Positions 13,763 through 26,859 of a DNA stretch of 64,000 bases are shown here, one piece after another. This DNA is from Perilla frutescens (lineage: Eukaryota > Streptophyta > Magnoliopsida > Lamiales > Lamiaceae), in the NCBI GenBank assembly GCA_026008535.1, contig BRKX01000001.1:70382317-70446316 (forward strand), read 5' to 3'. The notes beneath the pieces were generated by a model that saw only the letters and a program-made list of their open reading frames with translations, was not told the origin of the DNA and searched no databases. The translations under genes were made by a program, and so were the position numbers. The first letter of the stretch is position 1. The number at the start of each line of letters is the position of its first letter.

Positions 13763-16496
13763 GCGGTATGTCTTATGCGCTACGTTAGGAGAAGCGGGTG
13801 AGGTGGTAGAAAGGAAAGATACTTTTATTGAAATATCCGTCCAAAACGGAACGGGTAGGGGTCGGCCGTAACAACGGAATTCAATTTGCTTGTATAGTTT
13901 CGTGTTGCTTTTCTCGATTCATAATTTAATATCGTGTGTTTTTAATGCAAATTAATGAGCATAAGTTAAAATAATTAATATGTGGATCTACTATGTATAT
14001 AGTATATTGGATGATTATTTTGAATCCATCAAATAACTCCACAATATATTATGGAATAAGAAATTTAGTATTTTGGATTCCAATATAGGCGGAACTAAGG
14101 GAGAATAACGGGAATTTTATTTAGTTAAATAAGAGCACTACACTATATGGCATAATTAATCTTATAATTTTCTCCTCTAATGGCTTGTTAATTTTTCTTT
14201 TTCTTTTTCCATTTTATATATATATAATTCAATTAAAATTTTAAAAATTGAATAAAGTCATCCGGTCTTCTGGGTTGTTGGTTAAACCTCTTTTGATTGC
14301 GGCTCATATCGAGTGATAATTAATCTGATATTAAATGCAATAGTACTCTGAGTTCACAGCCATTTCACCATTCAACTAATTGGACACACTTTTGTATTTC
14401 ACAACTTAATTGATTGGATATGTCGATCATTAATTTGTAAACAACGGTTAATTATGTTTTGGGAATTGGAGTTTAAGGATAGATTCATTTAGCTAGAATT
14501 ATGTATAAGGAACAATGAAGTTGATATGGCCATGTATAAAACTCATCAAAAAAATAATTTATTTTTGTTTTTATTTTTATTTTTATTTTGAGAGAGAGAT
14601 TAGAGGCTCATCATTTTTTGTATTAGAGACGTTTGATTGATATAGAGTGTAAATATCTATAAGTATATATTGAGATCAAAATATTTGGACCTACTGCACT
14701 TAAATTCTCAAAACAAAATATTTCATCCATACAATCTTTTATAAAATAGAATAAAATATTTCCCATTAGTAGATAATGAATGAAAATGAGATATCACATT
14801 CATATCCCATAAAAATCGAGCATATAGGTCAATTTTGCTCAAATCTGTTTCCTTTCTTTTTCGTGGGAGTTAACTATATCACTTCATTGAGTGTTTTTTT
14901 TCAAATATTCTGTCTAGATGATTATTGTGAGATTTTAATTTATGATTACTGTATTCCACGAATAAATTTTGATGCTTTAAAGCCAGGGGCCACTCCTGTG
15001 CTGATGCCCCAAAAAGATCGAAGGTTTTAGGAATTTCAAATTTTATTTTATATGCTACTATTATATATATAGATAGAAAAATATTTTAAATGTGAAGTTT
15101 GGTCTAGACGTCTAGTCCTAAAAAGTTTAGACATAGGGAGAATGGTTTGAGTTCAAGTTTTGATGATTCTAAGAAAATATGTACATGCAGAAACACACAT
15201 AATTCAAAATCTTTTACAGGTTTAAACATACCTAAAAAATAATAGTCCCGTATTTTATGGAACTGAGACATTTCAACATACCGGTATAAATTCAAATGAA
15301 CACATAAAAATATTCATAAAAAAATAAAAATATAGAGAAAAAAGTTACATTGCTTAGACCACAAGTCATCACATAGCACTAAGATAATTAAAAACTCAAA
15401 CTAACGCATATATCAAAATATTCACAAAAGAATAAATATTGAAAAAATAAAACCGAAAAAAATGTTACAATGATTAGACAACCTAAGATAAAAACAAAAA
15501 AACAAAAAAATAAAGGTCCAAACCCACAATAATAGCTCTTAAGCGAACTTGTATACTGTTTAGAGGTTTTTCACGAACACAAACTTTATCGCCGCCTCAC
15601 TTTTCCTTTCCCTCCGCCGTCTAAATTTATCTCCACCCACTTTATCAAATTTTTGTTGTTTGTTAGTCATTTAGGGTCAGCAGCTAGCGGAACTGAATAA
15701 ATTTTGTAGAGGGTCAATTAAGAGCTTCATGTTCATCATCTTCGCCTCCGACAATATGTCTTTTTTGTATCTACTAATTATGTGATATTCTTCATTATTA
15801 TCCACACCCTAACTTCTCGGGGGACCCTGCACATTCTCAAACATGTAAATATGATTATATATAGAACCTATGATGTAGTCGAACGGTTGTGAATTGTGAC
15901 TCATGGATTTAAACGTCTACTTACATATATGCTCTTAATTAATTATTTATAATAAATGGAGATAGTTGGTATTACAACTTGAATTTCAACTATTCATATT
16001 TTTTTTTCATATATATGTGATCATATTTATTTCATTTCAAAAAATATATATTTTCTATTTAATGCAAATTCTTGATTATTTTTTATAATAAATAAAGATC
16101 GTTGGTATTACAATTTGAATACTCTTTTAAGTATTCATACTTATTCATTTCATACTTATTGACATTTATTTCATCTAAAAAATACAACAATGATATATTG
16201 GGAAATAAAAAATTATTATAATAAATAAAACAATCCAACATCCAATAAATTAGGAAATTAATAAATAGCCAAAGATCACAAAGAGCCATATAAGAAATAA
16301 AATAAAACAATGAAATGTTTTAAAAAACAAATAAAAAGCTGAAGAAGAGTTAAAATGTAAAAAAAAAAAAAAGAAACAAAAATGATAGAGTGAAACGTTT
16401 TTTTTAAAGCTAAAGAAGAAATACAATGGAAAAAAAAATAAAAAATTGTGAAAAAAAAGTCATTTTCATAAAAGGAATTCGAACTCAGACTACCCA

Positions 16497-16640
16497 CATC
16501 AGTGACCTCGTCCAACCCAACCTTTAAATAAAATATTAATTTCTCTCTCCCCCACATCCACAACCTCCAACTCTGTATAATTTATACTCTCATCAATGAC
16601 CTTCATCCAACTCAACCTTCAAATAAAATATTAATTTTTT
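16497..16640. repeat. Local ~50-bp direct duplication
   Basis: A segment beginning CATCAGTGACCTCGTCCAAC at 16497 recurs, diverged, as CATCAATGACCTTCATCCAA at 16591, each followed by an AATAAAATATTAATTT-like tail. Spacing is 94 bases. The minus strand next to the first copy carries GAGTTCGAATTCC, which resembles a tRNA box B, so this may be part of an old SINE. Confidence 0.55.
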
Positions 16641-17186
16641 CTTTTTCTTCCAACCTACATAAAATATTTATCATTTTATTTTTTTAATAAGAACATGTTA
16701 TTAAAATAATATGTTTCTCTTGCATTTAAAAAAATATTAATTAATTTATTAGATATATTTTTGGAATTCATAATTACAAAAAAACTTATACAATTATAAA
16801 TTCATAATTTACTTGACAACAAAATAAAAATTACAAGAGTTAAAACAAAATAAAATAAATAGACAACAATGAAAATATGTAAAATTTTAAATTACATATT
16901 TAACTAGTGCCCAATTTATAAAAACATATTAATATGAGGCTCTATTTATAGATAAAAAATTATGAATTTTGGTGTATTTAAAAAAAAAATTATATAAAAT
17001 ATTTATATTTTAAATTAATGTATATATATACATATATATATATATATATAATTATGTGGCACCCAATCAGAGGGTGCCATGTGTACAACAATTGGGTCAC
17101 GCCTTGGACTTGACCAGTCGACTCAAGTCATCAATTTCCATGACTTTTTCTCTTTTTTTTTCCCCTCAAAGTTTTGTCTTTTTGTA

Positions 17187-17208
17187 GTGACCTCTTGTAA
17201 GAGGTCAC
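17187..17208. repeat. Perfect 10-bp inverted repeat (hairpin)
   Basis: GTGACCTCTT and AAGAGGTCAC are separated by two bases. A shorter palindrome, GGCACCC…GGGTGCC, lies about 130 bases upstream. Both lie in non-coding DNA, possibly transposon termini or remnants. Confidence 0.6.
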
Positions 17209-17793
17209 CAATAGAGGTAGTCTAAAGTGCAGTGCAATAGGCTACACGTGCCCTATATGGAGCCTTCACTGTCACGTTCATTTTTATAGAATTTTTTAAC
17301 GATGATTTTACATTTTTACCCTTATAATTTTGCTTTTATATATATACATATATAGATAGATAGACAGATGATTTTATTAACTATGTCAATTCAATCTCTA
17401 CTTAATTCAATAAGAGACTCCTAGAAGTTTAAATTAAATTCAATATGTAATTGTAATATTTTTATTTTTTTTCAATTTTGATGGGGAAATGATTATTTTA
17501 GAAAGAGATTTAGAGAGAGAATAAAATCAACATTAATTAATTTATTAAATATTTTAAATAAGATTTAATAGTTGATCATGGAATTTAAATTATAATAATT
17601 AATTATTAATATAATAAAATTTAACTAATCAAACCAATAAAGTTGAATTTCAAACTACAAAATAACGAAACTTGAACGTCGGATAGTAGTGGTTTTTATT
17701 TGATGAAGTTTACTAAAACCCTCTATTTGATTTAATTAATGTAAATTGACATTGCTTACAACTTAATGCATTCATACAACATTATAAATATAC

Positions 17794-17923
17794 ATTATTG
17801 CACAAATTAAGGGATGCATGATTGAATGTAGTAATCCAGCCGTACAAATTTAACTACTATTATTGCACAAATTAGGAATGCATGATTGAATGTAGTCATT
17901 GAGCAGTACAATTTTTTAACTAC
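17794..17923. repeat. Tandem duplication, 65-bp unit, two copies
   Basis: ATTATTGCACAAATTA at 17794 recurs at 17859 after exactly 65 bases, followed in both by a GGAATGCATGATTGAATGTA-like stretch. Two adjacent copies with a few substitutions. Confidence 0.8.
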
Positions 17924-18280
17924 TGCAGAACTAGAATTTTACACAATTGAATAATAGTACAGGTTTATATCGTTGCACGACAAATGAACATTTTGTCTAT
18001 ATAGCTAGAAAAAAAATTATTTTATAAGTCAGTGATTAACAATAGTTTTTACTAAATAAAAATTGACTATTTAAAAATTTATATTAATACATATTGCACG
18101 ATCCACAAAACTATGAACTGAAAAATAACACCACTGCAAAATTATAATTTCAAGAAGAGAAAATTAGAAAGTAAAATGTTTATTTAAAATAAATTTATAG
18201 GGGTTTAAGAAATATCGCTCTTACTCTTCTCATAATTCCATAATATTTTGCAGTTTAATTTAGGAATTTCGACAAACAGT

Positions 18281-21102
18281 ATGTGGGCGATTCGACGAGC
18301 CGTTTCCATTCAACTCAAGTAATTCACCCGTCTCTCAATTGTTATTATATACCTGTCTTTATTTTTTAGAGGGAGAAAGAGACAGGGAGAGGGAAGTTCC
18401 AGCTTTTGTGAAATTTGAAGTGGTTATTTTGGTGAAATTTGCATACTTCTGAATGATTGTTGGGGAAGCGCTTTACACATTTAATCGGTCCCTTTTTGTC
18501 TGTTTTTTTGACATTGTTGCTGTTTGCGATGTTCTTCCAATTTTCATATTTGTTTCTTTGTGAAGTAACTGAAATTTGAGCATATTGTTGTGATATGAAT
18601 ATTCTTTCGTTCCAGAAGTCGAGGTTTAAATTCAGGGACCTCTCGAGTTAGATGTTTGAAATCAGAGATAGCAAGTTGTTGTTTTGAAGATTACAATGCT
18701 GAAATTATTGAGTCTCACGGAAAAGTATCGGATGCATTAATCTGCTCAAGAAGATTCCACAACACATTTGTTCCTTCAAAATCATATTCGAAAGTTCGCA
18801 CCTTTTTTCCCTGGATTGGTGTTAAGAGCAGTGGGGGGAAGCAAGGTGATGATGCCTTGGAGGATGCTTCTCCTGTGCTTCATACTCGACATGATGCGGT
18901 CGAGGAGGCTACTTCTGGAGATGATATGGATGATGAGTCGAAGCTCTTTTCAGGTGAGAATGTTGCTGATGGTAAACAAAATGAGTTGGAGATTTTAGAC
19001 ATTGAAACTGATGCTGGGAAGGAAAAATCTCGGAAAATTAGAGCCCCTTCTAGCATGACTAAAGCTATACTTGCTGATACCAGGTCACCAGTGAGCAGGA
19101 TTTTGGGGAAGTGGGTTGAAGCTGGAAATAAGGTGACCCTGGCAGAAGTATCAGTGAACATACTTTATTTTCGGAGACGGAGGATGTTCAGCCAGGCGTT
19201 GCAGGTGTGTGTGTTCTAATATTCGTGCTATGTATCATATGGACTCTGTTTAATGTTCGTGTTAGCTTTCATTGTATCCTTGAGATTCAAGAAATGGAGA
19301 CAGTAACTCAGTTTAACTTTTATGGCTGTTCATGGAGAATGATGTGATCTGCAGTCACTGGTTTTTATAGGGACATCAAGAGATTATTGTCTAAATTGAG
19401 AATGATCCGTAGCTGCTATTGACTTCTACTAGTCGGTTGTATGATGAAGTTTGTAATACCAGCTTGTTCTCTGACTAAGATCTTGTCACCCTTTGTGTCT
19501 CCTGTCAAATTCTTGAAGTGTTCCTATCCACGCGCTATGCTTTTTCTTGCTTCATTTAGGAATTTGTTTAGTCTTAGGGCATTATGTCAATATTAGTCGT
19601 GCCGTGAAGCTTTTTCTTGTATCTCCCTTACGGAATGTGAATTGGCCACTTACTAATGCAGCCCGATAGTAGAAAATTTTAGTTCTTGTTATCTATTGGG
19701 ACATTAAGCAATAAGTAACTGTTTAGCTTAGCTTGCTTTCTGAAGCCAGCTTCATTCTTTTTGTGCGTGACATGTGAAATTCCTTAAATTTATTACTTGG
19801 AATAGCTTGCATTTTCAATGTCTATGTGGTTTGAAGGGGGCAATCTCTTTTTAACTTGATATTTTGCAGCTCTCTGAATGGTTGGAATCAAGAAAGCTTC
19901 TTGAGTTTACTGAGAGAATCTATGCTTCTCGTGTTGATTTAATTGCCAAAGTGCGTGGGATAGTTGAGGCAGAAAAGTACATTCAGCAGCAGATTCCAGA
20001 ATCTTTTAGAACTGAAGTTGTCTACCGTACTCTATTGGCAAATTACGTCGCTGCAATCGATGTGAAGAAAACTGAGGAGCTTTTCAATAAAATGAAGGAC
20101 TTATTCCCAATTTCATGCTTTTCTTGCAATCAGATGCTACTTCTTTACAAGAGAACCAACAGGAAAAAAATTGCTGATGTCTTGGTGTTGATGAAGAAAG
20201 AAAATATAAAATGGTCCACTTTCACTTACCAGATTTTGATTGACGCAAAATGGCAGTCTGGTCATATTTGTGGGATGGAGCGAATTTTAGAAGAAATGAA
20301 GTCTGCCGGTTTGAAACCTAATATGCATATTCTGGCATCCGTGGCTAAGTACTATGCTGCTGATGGGCTAAAAGTTAAAGCTGAGGCTGTATTGAAAGAT
20401 ATGGAAGGAGGTGATTTGGCCAAAAATCATTGGGTCTGTCGATTTCTGCTTCCCATCTATGCTTCCCTTGGAAGGGAAGATGAAGTTGGGAGAATCTGGA
20501 AACAATGTGAATCCAATCCCGATCTGGGGGAGTGCATAGCCGGTATCCAAGCATGGGGACAGCTTAACAAAATCGAAGATGCTGAGGCTGTCTTTGATAA
20601 ATTGCTGAGAATTGTGAGGAGGCCCTCTTCAAGGCATTATGGTCTTATGCTGAATATGTATGCGGATAATAACATGCTGGCTAAAGGGGAGGATCTCATC
20701 AGACGAATGACTGAGAGTGGTGTCACTGTCATGCCACCGGCTTGGCATGCGCTCGTGAAACTCTATGCTCGAGCTGGGGAAGTCGAAAAGGCTGAATCCT
20801 TTCTTCAGAAGGCTCTTAGAGATGGAAGAGGAATGACGCTTCTTAATTCTTTCTTGAATGTCCTGGATGCGTATGCAGCGAAAGGGGATATACAAAATGC
20901 AGAGAACATATTTCTCAAGATGAAACGGACCGGTCTTACCCCGTCTATTTCAGCTTATCGATCGCTCCTCTATGCCTACATCAATGCAAAATCCCCGGCT
21001 TATGGGTTCATGGAGAGGATGAAGATTGATAATGTCGTCCCGGACAAAAAATTGGCTGGTTTGTTGGTTCGAGTGGGTAAGTTTGCCAAGCCGATGCCGT
21101 AA
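18281..21102 (+). CDS. P-class pentatricopeptide repeat protein, copy A, 619 aa, probably mitochondrial
   Basis: First of four tandem paralogues and fully open. Exons: 18281-18318, 18616-19204, 19870-21102 (1860 nt, in frame). Exon 1 encodes MWAIRRAVSIQLK and joins SRGLNSGTSRVR…: Arg/Ser-rich with no acids, a typical organellar presequence. The middle (about 75-150) is acidic and low in conservation. The third exon (residues 210-619) holds degenerate 35-residue PPR helix pairs such as YQILIDAKWQSGHICGMERI and HYGLMLNMYADNNMLAKGED, without E/DYW extensions, so P-class, an RNA-binding scaffold. From memory of the family it resembles the Arabidopsis At1g80270/At1g15480 group (PPR596, mitochondrial RNA processing/editing). 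This copy has one extra Gln codon (IQQQIPES against IQQIPES in the others). The gene family is sure; target RNA and organelle are inferred. Confidence 0.93.
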
Positions 21103-21864
21103 GGGAATATGTTCTTTTGAGGGTATCTGTTTTAAGTACCCGTAACTACTATTCTGAGATGTTCTTTGGATAGCTCGACTTAAAAGATGTTGGTGAGATT
21201 TGAATCCATGACATTTCAACGACGAAGGTCGTCTACTCTACTTTACCTACGGGGATACTCAATATAGCATGTAGAATCAGTTTCTTTAGGTGGGCAAAAG
21301 TGGCTTTACTTGGACGTATAGAGTCGCATTTGTGTCACTTAGCAATGGAATCGCCTTTGCAATGTTGCTTGCTTGATTACCCTAAAAAAGTTGTGTTCAT
21401 TAGATTTGTCATCAATCTTCTACATACAAAACTGTTATTCAATATTGCATCTTAAAATTAGATATCAACATACTAGATTAGACTAGTGCAATGTACAATA
21501 TTATTGAAACTAAAATTTTAGTTGTAAATGGTAAATAAGTATAGACTTATCAGAAGTGAAGCATGATAATTTTGCATGATGATGATGATTATTATTATTA
21601 TTATTAAATGAATGTTTATTTTAATCACTTTTATGAATTTTGAATTGAATTAGAAAATCAAACTTTTAATTATTCTTAAAGAATTTAATAAAAATGAAAA
21701 TAACTCAAGGAAAAACAAAAATTAAGAAATATCAAGATTCAAGACCACTCTATATTCATGTTTCAGTGTAAACTGATTTAGTTTTTTCTTAGTTATATTC
21801 TTAATTATAATTTTAGGTTGTGTCATTAACATAACGAATCTTATAAGAGTTCTTTTACATGGTT

Positions 21865-21865
21865 G

Positions 21866-21934
<69 letters not shown>
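21865..21934. repeat. (ATA)n trinucleotide microsatellite
   Basis: About 23 uninterrupted ATA/TAA units. A poly-Tyr open frame on the minus strand here is only an artefact of the repeat. Confidence 0.95.
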
Positions 21935-22008
21935 GTTAATTGTTCTTGTTAATGTTTCAAAAATTAAAATTAATAGAATAGAATTTGGCACAAAGTTATT
22001 TTGGAGTG

Positions 22009-22147
22009 ACAATAGTAGAGAGAATGGCATATATTATATTAATAATTGTAACATGAGTGACAAATATTATATTAATAATTGTAACATGAGTGACAATAGT
22101 AGAGACTAGAGAGAATGACATATGTTATATTAATAATTGTAACATCA
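22009..22147. repeat. Three local copies of a ~45-65-bp unit
   Basis: TATTATATTAATAATTGTAAC-like sequence (shared core of 20 bases) occurs near 22031, 22065 and 22125, with GAGTGACAATAGTAGAGA-like flanks. Looks like recent slippage or unequal exchange in non-coding DNA. Confidence 0.7.
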
Positions 22148-22168
22148 ATGGTTTATTTATAATTTAAA

Positions 22169-22718
22169 AGAGTAAATTTCACTTTTGGTCTCATTAGAAT
22201 ATGGTCAAAATACTTTTAGTGCCAAAAGTTACTTTTTTGGTCCCATAAGATATTTTTTCGACAATTTTGGTCCCATAAGATATTTTTTTCGATAATTTTA
22301 GTCCTATAAGATAATTTTTCGACAATTTTAGTCCCAAATAGAATAGAGAAAGTTAACTGCCATTAAAGCCAAGGTCAAAACACGTGAAATGATGGTTTTG
22401 TTGGGCATTTCTTTTTTATATATTGATATGGTCCAGTATTAGTGTTGAAATTACTCTGCACTTTTTTTGTTGGTATTTATTTTGATAATGTTGATGTGGA
22501 TGCCAATTTTTTACCTTGATTTTAACTGTTGTTAACTTTCTCTAATAGTTTGGGACTAATATTATCGAAAAAATATCTTATACAACTAAAATTATCGGAA
22601 AAATATTTTACGGGACCAAAATTATCAAAAAAATATCTTATGGAACCAAAAAAAGTAACTTTTGGAACTAAAAGTGTTTTCACCCTATTCTAATGGGATC
22701 AAAAATAAAATTTACTCT
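22169..22718. mobile_element. Foldback MITE-like element, ~550 bp
   Basis: Left half starts AGAGTAAATTTCACTTTTGG and the right half ends with its diverged complement AAATTTACTCT. Inside each arm a motif of the type TTTGGTCCCATAAGATATTT with a TTCGA(C/T)AATTTT link is repeated three or four times. Arms run about 200 bases. TTTAAA occurs just outside both ends (22163-22168; 22721-22726), possibly the target duplication. No coding capacity. Confidence 0.8.
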
Positions 22719-22997
22719 ACTTTAAATTTTTTTAGAAATTTATTTGATCCGAGAAAGGTGTATTTAACAATTATCCCAAAAAACTTTACGAGTCGTATAA
22801 CCTTGTATTTAACTACACATTAGTCATTTCCCAACTAAAAAAGAACAAAGAAAAAAGGAAAAAAAGAAAAGAAAAAAGAAAAAACCTCTCCAGTTTATTG
22901 CCTAAAATCACAATTCTCTGCTTTCTAAAATAGATTTGAGAGGTGCTACCGCCTACCAATTCACATAAATATTAATTTAGGAATTTCGACGAACAGT

Positions 22998-23215
22998 ATG
23001 TGGGCACTTCGACGAGCCTCCATTCATCTCAGGTAATTCGTCACTTCTCAATATTTTTGTGTTTATTAGAATCTTGACTTATTTTATGGTAGGTTTGCAT
23101 CTTTTCTGTTTTTTCTTGTTTTCTTTTTTCATTTGAATATTTGTGATCCCTCTACGCATTGTGTTTATCTGTTAGCTTCGACCATTTGTTCTGATCGTGC
23201 GAGGGGTTTTGTTGG

Positions 23216-23265
<50 letters not shown>

Positions 23266-25996
23266 GTAGTAGGGAGGGAGTGTGCGCCTGCAATTTTTCG
23301 ATTTTGTGAGATATTAAGTTGTTATTTTGGTGAAGTTTTTGTTACTGTTAATGAAGTAGTGGAAAGTATAGTTTTTTGTTATTTTGGTGGGGTTTTTGTT
23401 GTTGTTGTTTTTGTTGTTTGTCATATTGTTGTTATATATGTTGCATTTTGGTTTTAACTGCAGATTGGGCATGCATGTTCGGATATTCCCGATCCTCTTT
23501 CCATTATCGTGATATGAATCTTCTTTCTTTCCAGATGTTTGAGTTCAGGGACCACCCGAATTTGTTATGTGAAATCAGAGATAGCGAGTTGCTGTTTGGA
23601 GAATTGCAATGCTGAATTTACTCAGTCTCAAGTTAAAAGAAGATTCCACAACACATCTAGTTGTTCAAAATCATTCTCAGTCGGTCAAGTTTTTTCTTCA
23701 CTGTTTGGGGCTAAGAGCGGTGGGGATCACAGCGATGTGTTGGAGGATGCTTCCTCTCGGCTTGAAACACGACATGATACAGTCCAGGAAGCTAATTCTG
23801 GAGATGAGATGGACGATGGGTCTGTCTCTGAGTCAGAGCTCTCTGTGGGTGTAGTTGTTGCTGATGATATAGAAAGTGAGTTGGAGATATCAGATGCTGA
23901 AACTGATGTTGGTGAGAAAAAGTATCCCAAAACTGAAGATAATTCAGGGTTCACTAAACTTGTACTTTCTGCTCCCCCCAAACAGGCGAGCAGGGTTTTG
24001 GATGAATGGGTTGGAACAGGAAATGAAGTGACCCGTACTGAAGTATCATGTACCGTGCTATTTCTTCGGAGACATCGAATCTTTGCCAAGACCTTGGAGG
24101 TGTGTTGTAATCCTTTTTGCTATATTAAGCTGACTTTGTTTTACCTTCATCTTAGCTCACGTTGTAGCCCTTGATACTTAGGATTCAAGAAGTGGATATG
24201 ATTACTTTGACTTGTAGTGCCAATCATATCTGAGAGGATGGTGAAGGAAATCTTCACTGTGTGTTTATTGAATCGGTATTTATAGGGGCATGAGCGATGC
24301 TGTGTCTTCACATCAATTTCTCATCTTTCTCAGCAGCTACTATACTTCTTATCTGTTATATGGTCAGGTCTATACCAGTTAGTTTGTAGATTAAGGCCTT
24401 GTCCCTTCCTATCTTTTCTCGGATTCTGGAAATGGTTGTCTATTATCCTTTCAATAAGTTTTACTTCATTTGGAAGTTAGTTGAGTCTTACTGTTTTCTG
24501 TCATATTATTTGTGCCGTTTACTGTGACTCTGTTGAGCTGTGTTGTGAGTCTTCCCTCACTGAATGAGCTAATACAACATGGAGGAGAAGTTATAATGCT
24601 ACCTTCTCATGGGACATGAGGCAGAGTTATATGGTTTGCTTAGCTTGTTTGCTAGATTCATATTTCTAACACTGTGCATTGTGGTGAATTTCCCAACTTT
24701 CACTTGTCGGCCTGTCTAAGTTTTCACTACTTATAATATTCCAGTTTTGCAGCTTTTTGAATGGCTGGACTCTGGAAAGCATCTTGAGTTTACTGAGAGT
24801 GACTATGCTTCTCGTGTTGATTTAATTGCCAAAGTGAAAGGCATATCCAAGGCAGAAGAGTACATTCAGCAAATTCCCGAATCTTTTAGGAGTGAAATTG
24901 TTTACTGTAGCCTATTGAAAAATTATGTTAGTGCATCCAATGTGAAAAAAAAAAGAAGCTGTTCTATGAAATGAAGAACTTATTCCCACTTACATGTGCT
25001 TCATGCAACCAGTTGCTTATTCTGTACAAGAGGACCAACAGGAAGAAAATTGCTGATGTTTTGTCATTGATGGAGAAAGAAAACATCAAACCCTCCAATG
25101 TCACTTACCAGATCCTGATTGATGTGAAAGGGCAGGCTAATAATATTAGTGAAATGGAACAAATCTTTGAGGAAATGAAGTCCAAAGGTGTGGAACCTAG
25201 CCCGCGTAATCAGGCATCCTTGGCTAAGTACTATGCTGCTGGGGGGCAAAAAGTTAAGGCAGATGCTGTATTGAAAGACATGGAAGGGGGTGATATAGTA
25301 AAAAACCGGCATGTATGTCGTTTGCTGCTTCCAGTTTATGGGTTGCTTGGAAGAGACGATGAAGTTGGGAGAATCTGGAGAGAATGTGAATCTAATCCTG
25401 ATCTGGCAGAGTGCATAGCTGCCATGAAAGCATGGGGGCAGCTTAACAAAATTGAAGATGCTGAGGCAGTCTTTGATAAAATGCTGAAAATTCTGGAGAG
25501 GCCCTCTTCAAAGCACTACGCGGTTATGCTAGATATCTATGCAAATCATGGAATGCTGACTAAAGGGGAGGATCTCTGTAGACGAATGACAGAGAGTGGC
25601 ATCACTGTCCGGCTGGTAGCTTGGGATGCAGTCGTGAAGCTTTATGCTGGAGCTGGAGAAGTGGAGAAGGCGGACGCCATTCTTGAGAAGGCCCTTTGTC
25701 AGAGAAGGGGAAGACCACGTGTTGCATCTTTCTTGAAAATCTTGGATGGATATGCAAATAAAGGCGATGTGCACAATGCAGAGAAAATATTCTTCAAGAT
25801 GAGACAGGCTGGTTATGCCATGCAGCTGAAGCCTTACCACTCACTCCTCTATGCCTATGTGAATGCTAAGGCCCCGGCCTATGGGTTCGACATGAGACTG
25901 AAGAGAGACAAAATCGTCCCAGACGAAAAAATGGCTCGTCTGTTGGCTCGAGCAGCTGCATTGAGGGAGTCTCCAGTGGCCTGGTTGCTGGAATGA
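22998..25996 (+). pseudogene. P-class PPR gene, copy B, one-base frameshift in exon 3
   Basis: Second tandem paralogue. Exons: 22998-23032 (MWALRRASIHLR), 23535-24099, 24753-25996. Exons 1-2 sum to 600 nt in frame. Exon 3 is 1244 nt where copy C has 1245. The loss lies at a run of ten A (24945-24954), where copy A reads GTGAAGAAAACTGAGGAG. Beyond it the frame stops at TGA 24972-24974, while the PPR frame resumes and runs open to 25996. ATG at 24971 overlaps that TGA (ATGA). All flanking PPR sequence is well kept (NQLLILYKRTNRKKIADVL, DAEAVFDKMLKILERPSSKH), so either the break is recent or it is a homopolymer miscall. If real, the product ends after the first repeats. AATAAA at 26146-26151 is a candidate poly(A) signal. 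Confidence 0.85.
23218..23262. repeat. (AG)n microsatellite in intron 1 of PPR copy B
   Basis: About 22 uninterrupted AG units within the first intron of copy B. Not present at the matching place in the other copies. Confidence 0.95.
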
Positions 25997-26859
25997 GCTG
26001 AAATGAGACTGGATCTTTGCTAATGGTGTAGGTTGTTAGCTACTGGAGATGTGTACTAATCTCTTTGTGACAATGCTTGTGGGAAGATATTGGTTCGATA
26101 TGTGTAACAAACAAGCTTGAACGTACCTTTTTTTCACGTTGGCCTAATAAAACTCAATCGAGTTTGGTTTGGTCGACTATCTGAAAAGATCGGGGGTAAT
26201 TTGGTTTGAATGAGATCATTCAAATTTGATTTTGATTGATGATCAAATAGAAATGAACGCAAATTCAAGATTTTTAAGTTTAACGACTGTTGCCAAAATT
26301 ATTAGCGAAACTGTGATGTTTCATGTATTGTGTTAGAGGTATAACTTGAGTTGAGTTGCTCGCGAATAATTTTAAGGAAATGTGAAATTGAATAAAATTA
26401 GTTGTTTTTTAGAGTATTTTAAAAAATAAAATAAAAATAAATACAGAGTGAAAAGAAGCAACTTTATTGAACCTAGCCTAATTTAAAAAAATATATATAG
26501 AATTCGTCGTTAATGATTTCGGAAATTGTTTGCCCTGCCCTTATCTGATAACATTACCAAATAAATAAACGATTTAGAAACTAAGACATAAAATAAGTAT
26601 ATAAATTCTAAAGTTTGAGAAACATCGCCACAAATCTCTATCTCCCCATTTCTAAAAAATAAATGTTTTTATTTGTATCTCATCTAAATCTTGATTCATT
26701 TTATAAACAACAATTCTCATGTGCATAAGGTGCATATCTAGACGGTAAATGCCCGAGTTTAGAGTTTTTTTAGAATTTTTAGTGGTTTATTTTGCTTTTT
26801 AAGGTTTGTGTTTTTCTAAAGTTTATTAATCTTAATTAGGGGTTATATTTAAGTTGAAA

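Larger units (their letters stand above)
13763..18280. other. Intergenic region between PFP-beta and PPR copy A
   Basis: About 4.5 kb without a recognisable gene. The left part holds the divergent upstream region of PFP-beta. The rest is A/T-rich with poly-A/poly-T runs, a (TA)n tract near 17021-17052, two local duplications (16497-16640 and 17794-17923) and a hairpin at 17187-17208. Open frames of 60-95 codons here are low-complexity and lack domains. Confidence 0.65.
21103..22997. other. Spacer between PPR copies A and B
   Basis: No gene. It contains the 3' untranslated region of copy A, an (ATA)n microsatellite (21865-21934), a threefold repeat of a TATATTAATAATTGTAACAT-containing unit (22009-22147) and a 550-bp foldback element (22169-22718). 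The sequence TTTAGGAATTTCGAC just upstream of copy B's ATG is shared with copy A, so the duplicated unit includes some leader. Confidence 0.7.

Noticed and set aside
14776..15030. 84-codon frame in the PFP–PPR spacer
   Set aside because: No recognisable domain, codon use like the surrounding A/T-rich DNA, no splice partners.
21722..22030. 102-codon frame with a long Tyr run on the minus strand
   Set aside because: It is the translation of the (ATA)n microsatellite; no flanking domain or conserved sequence.
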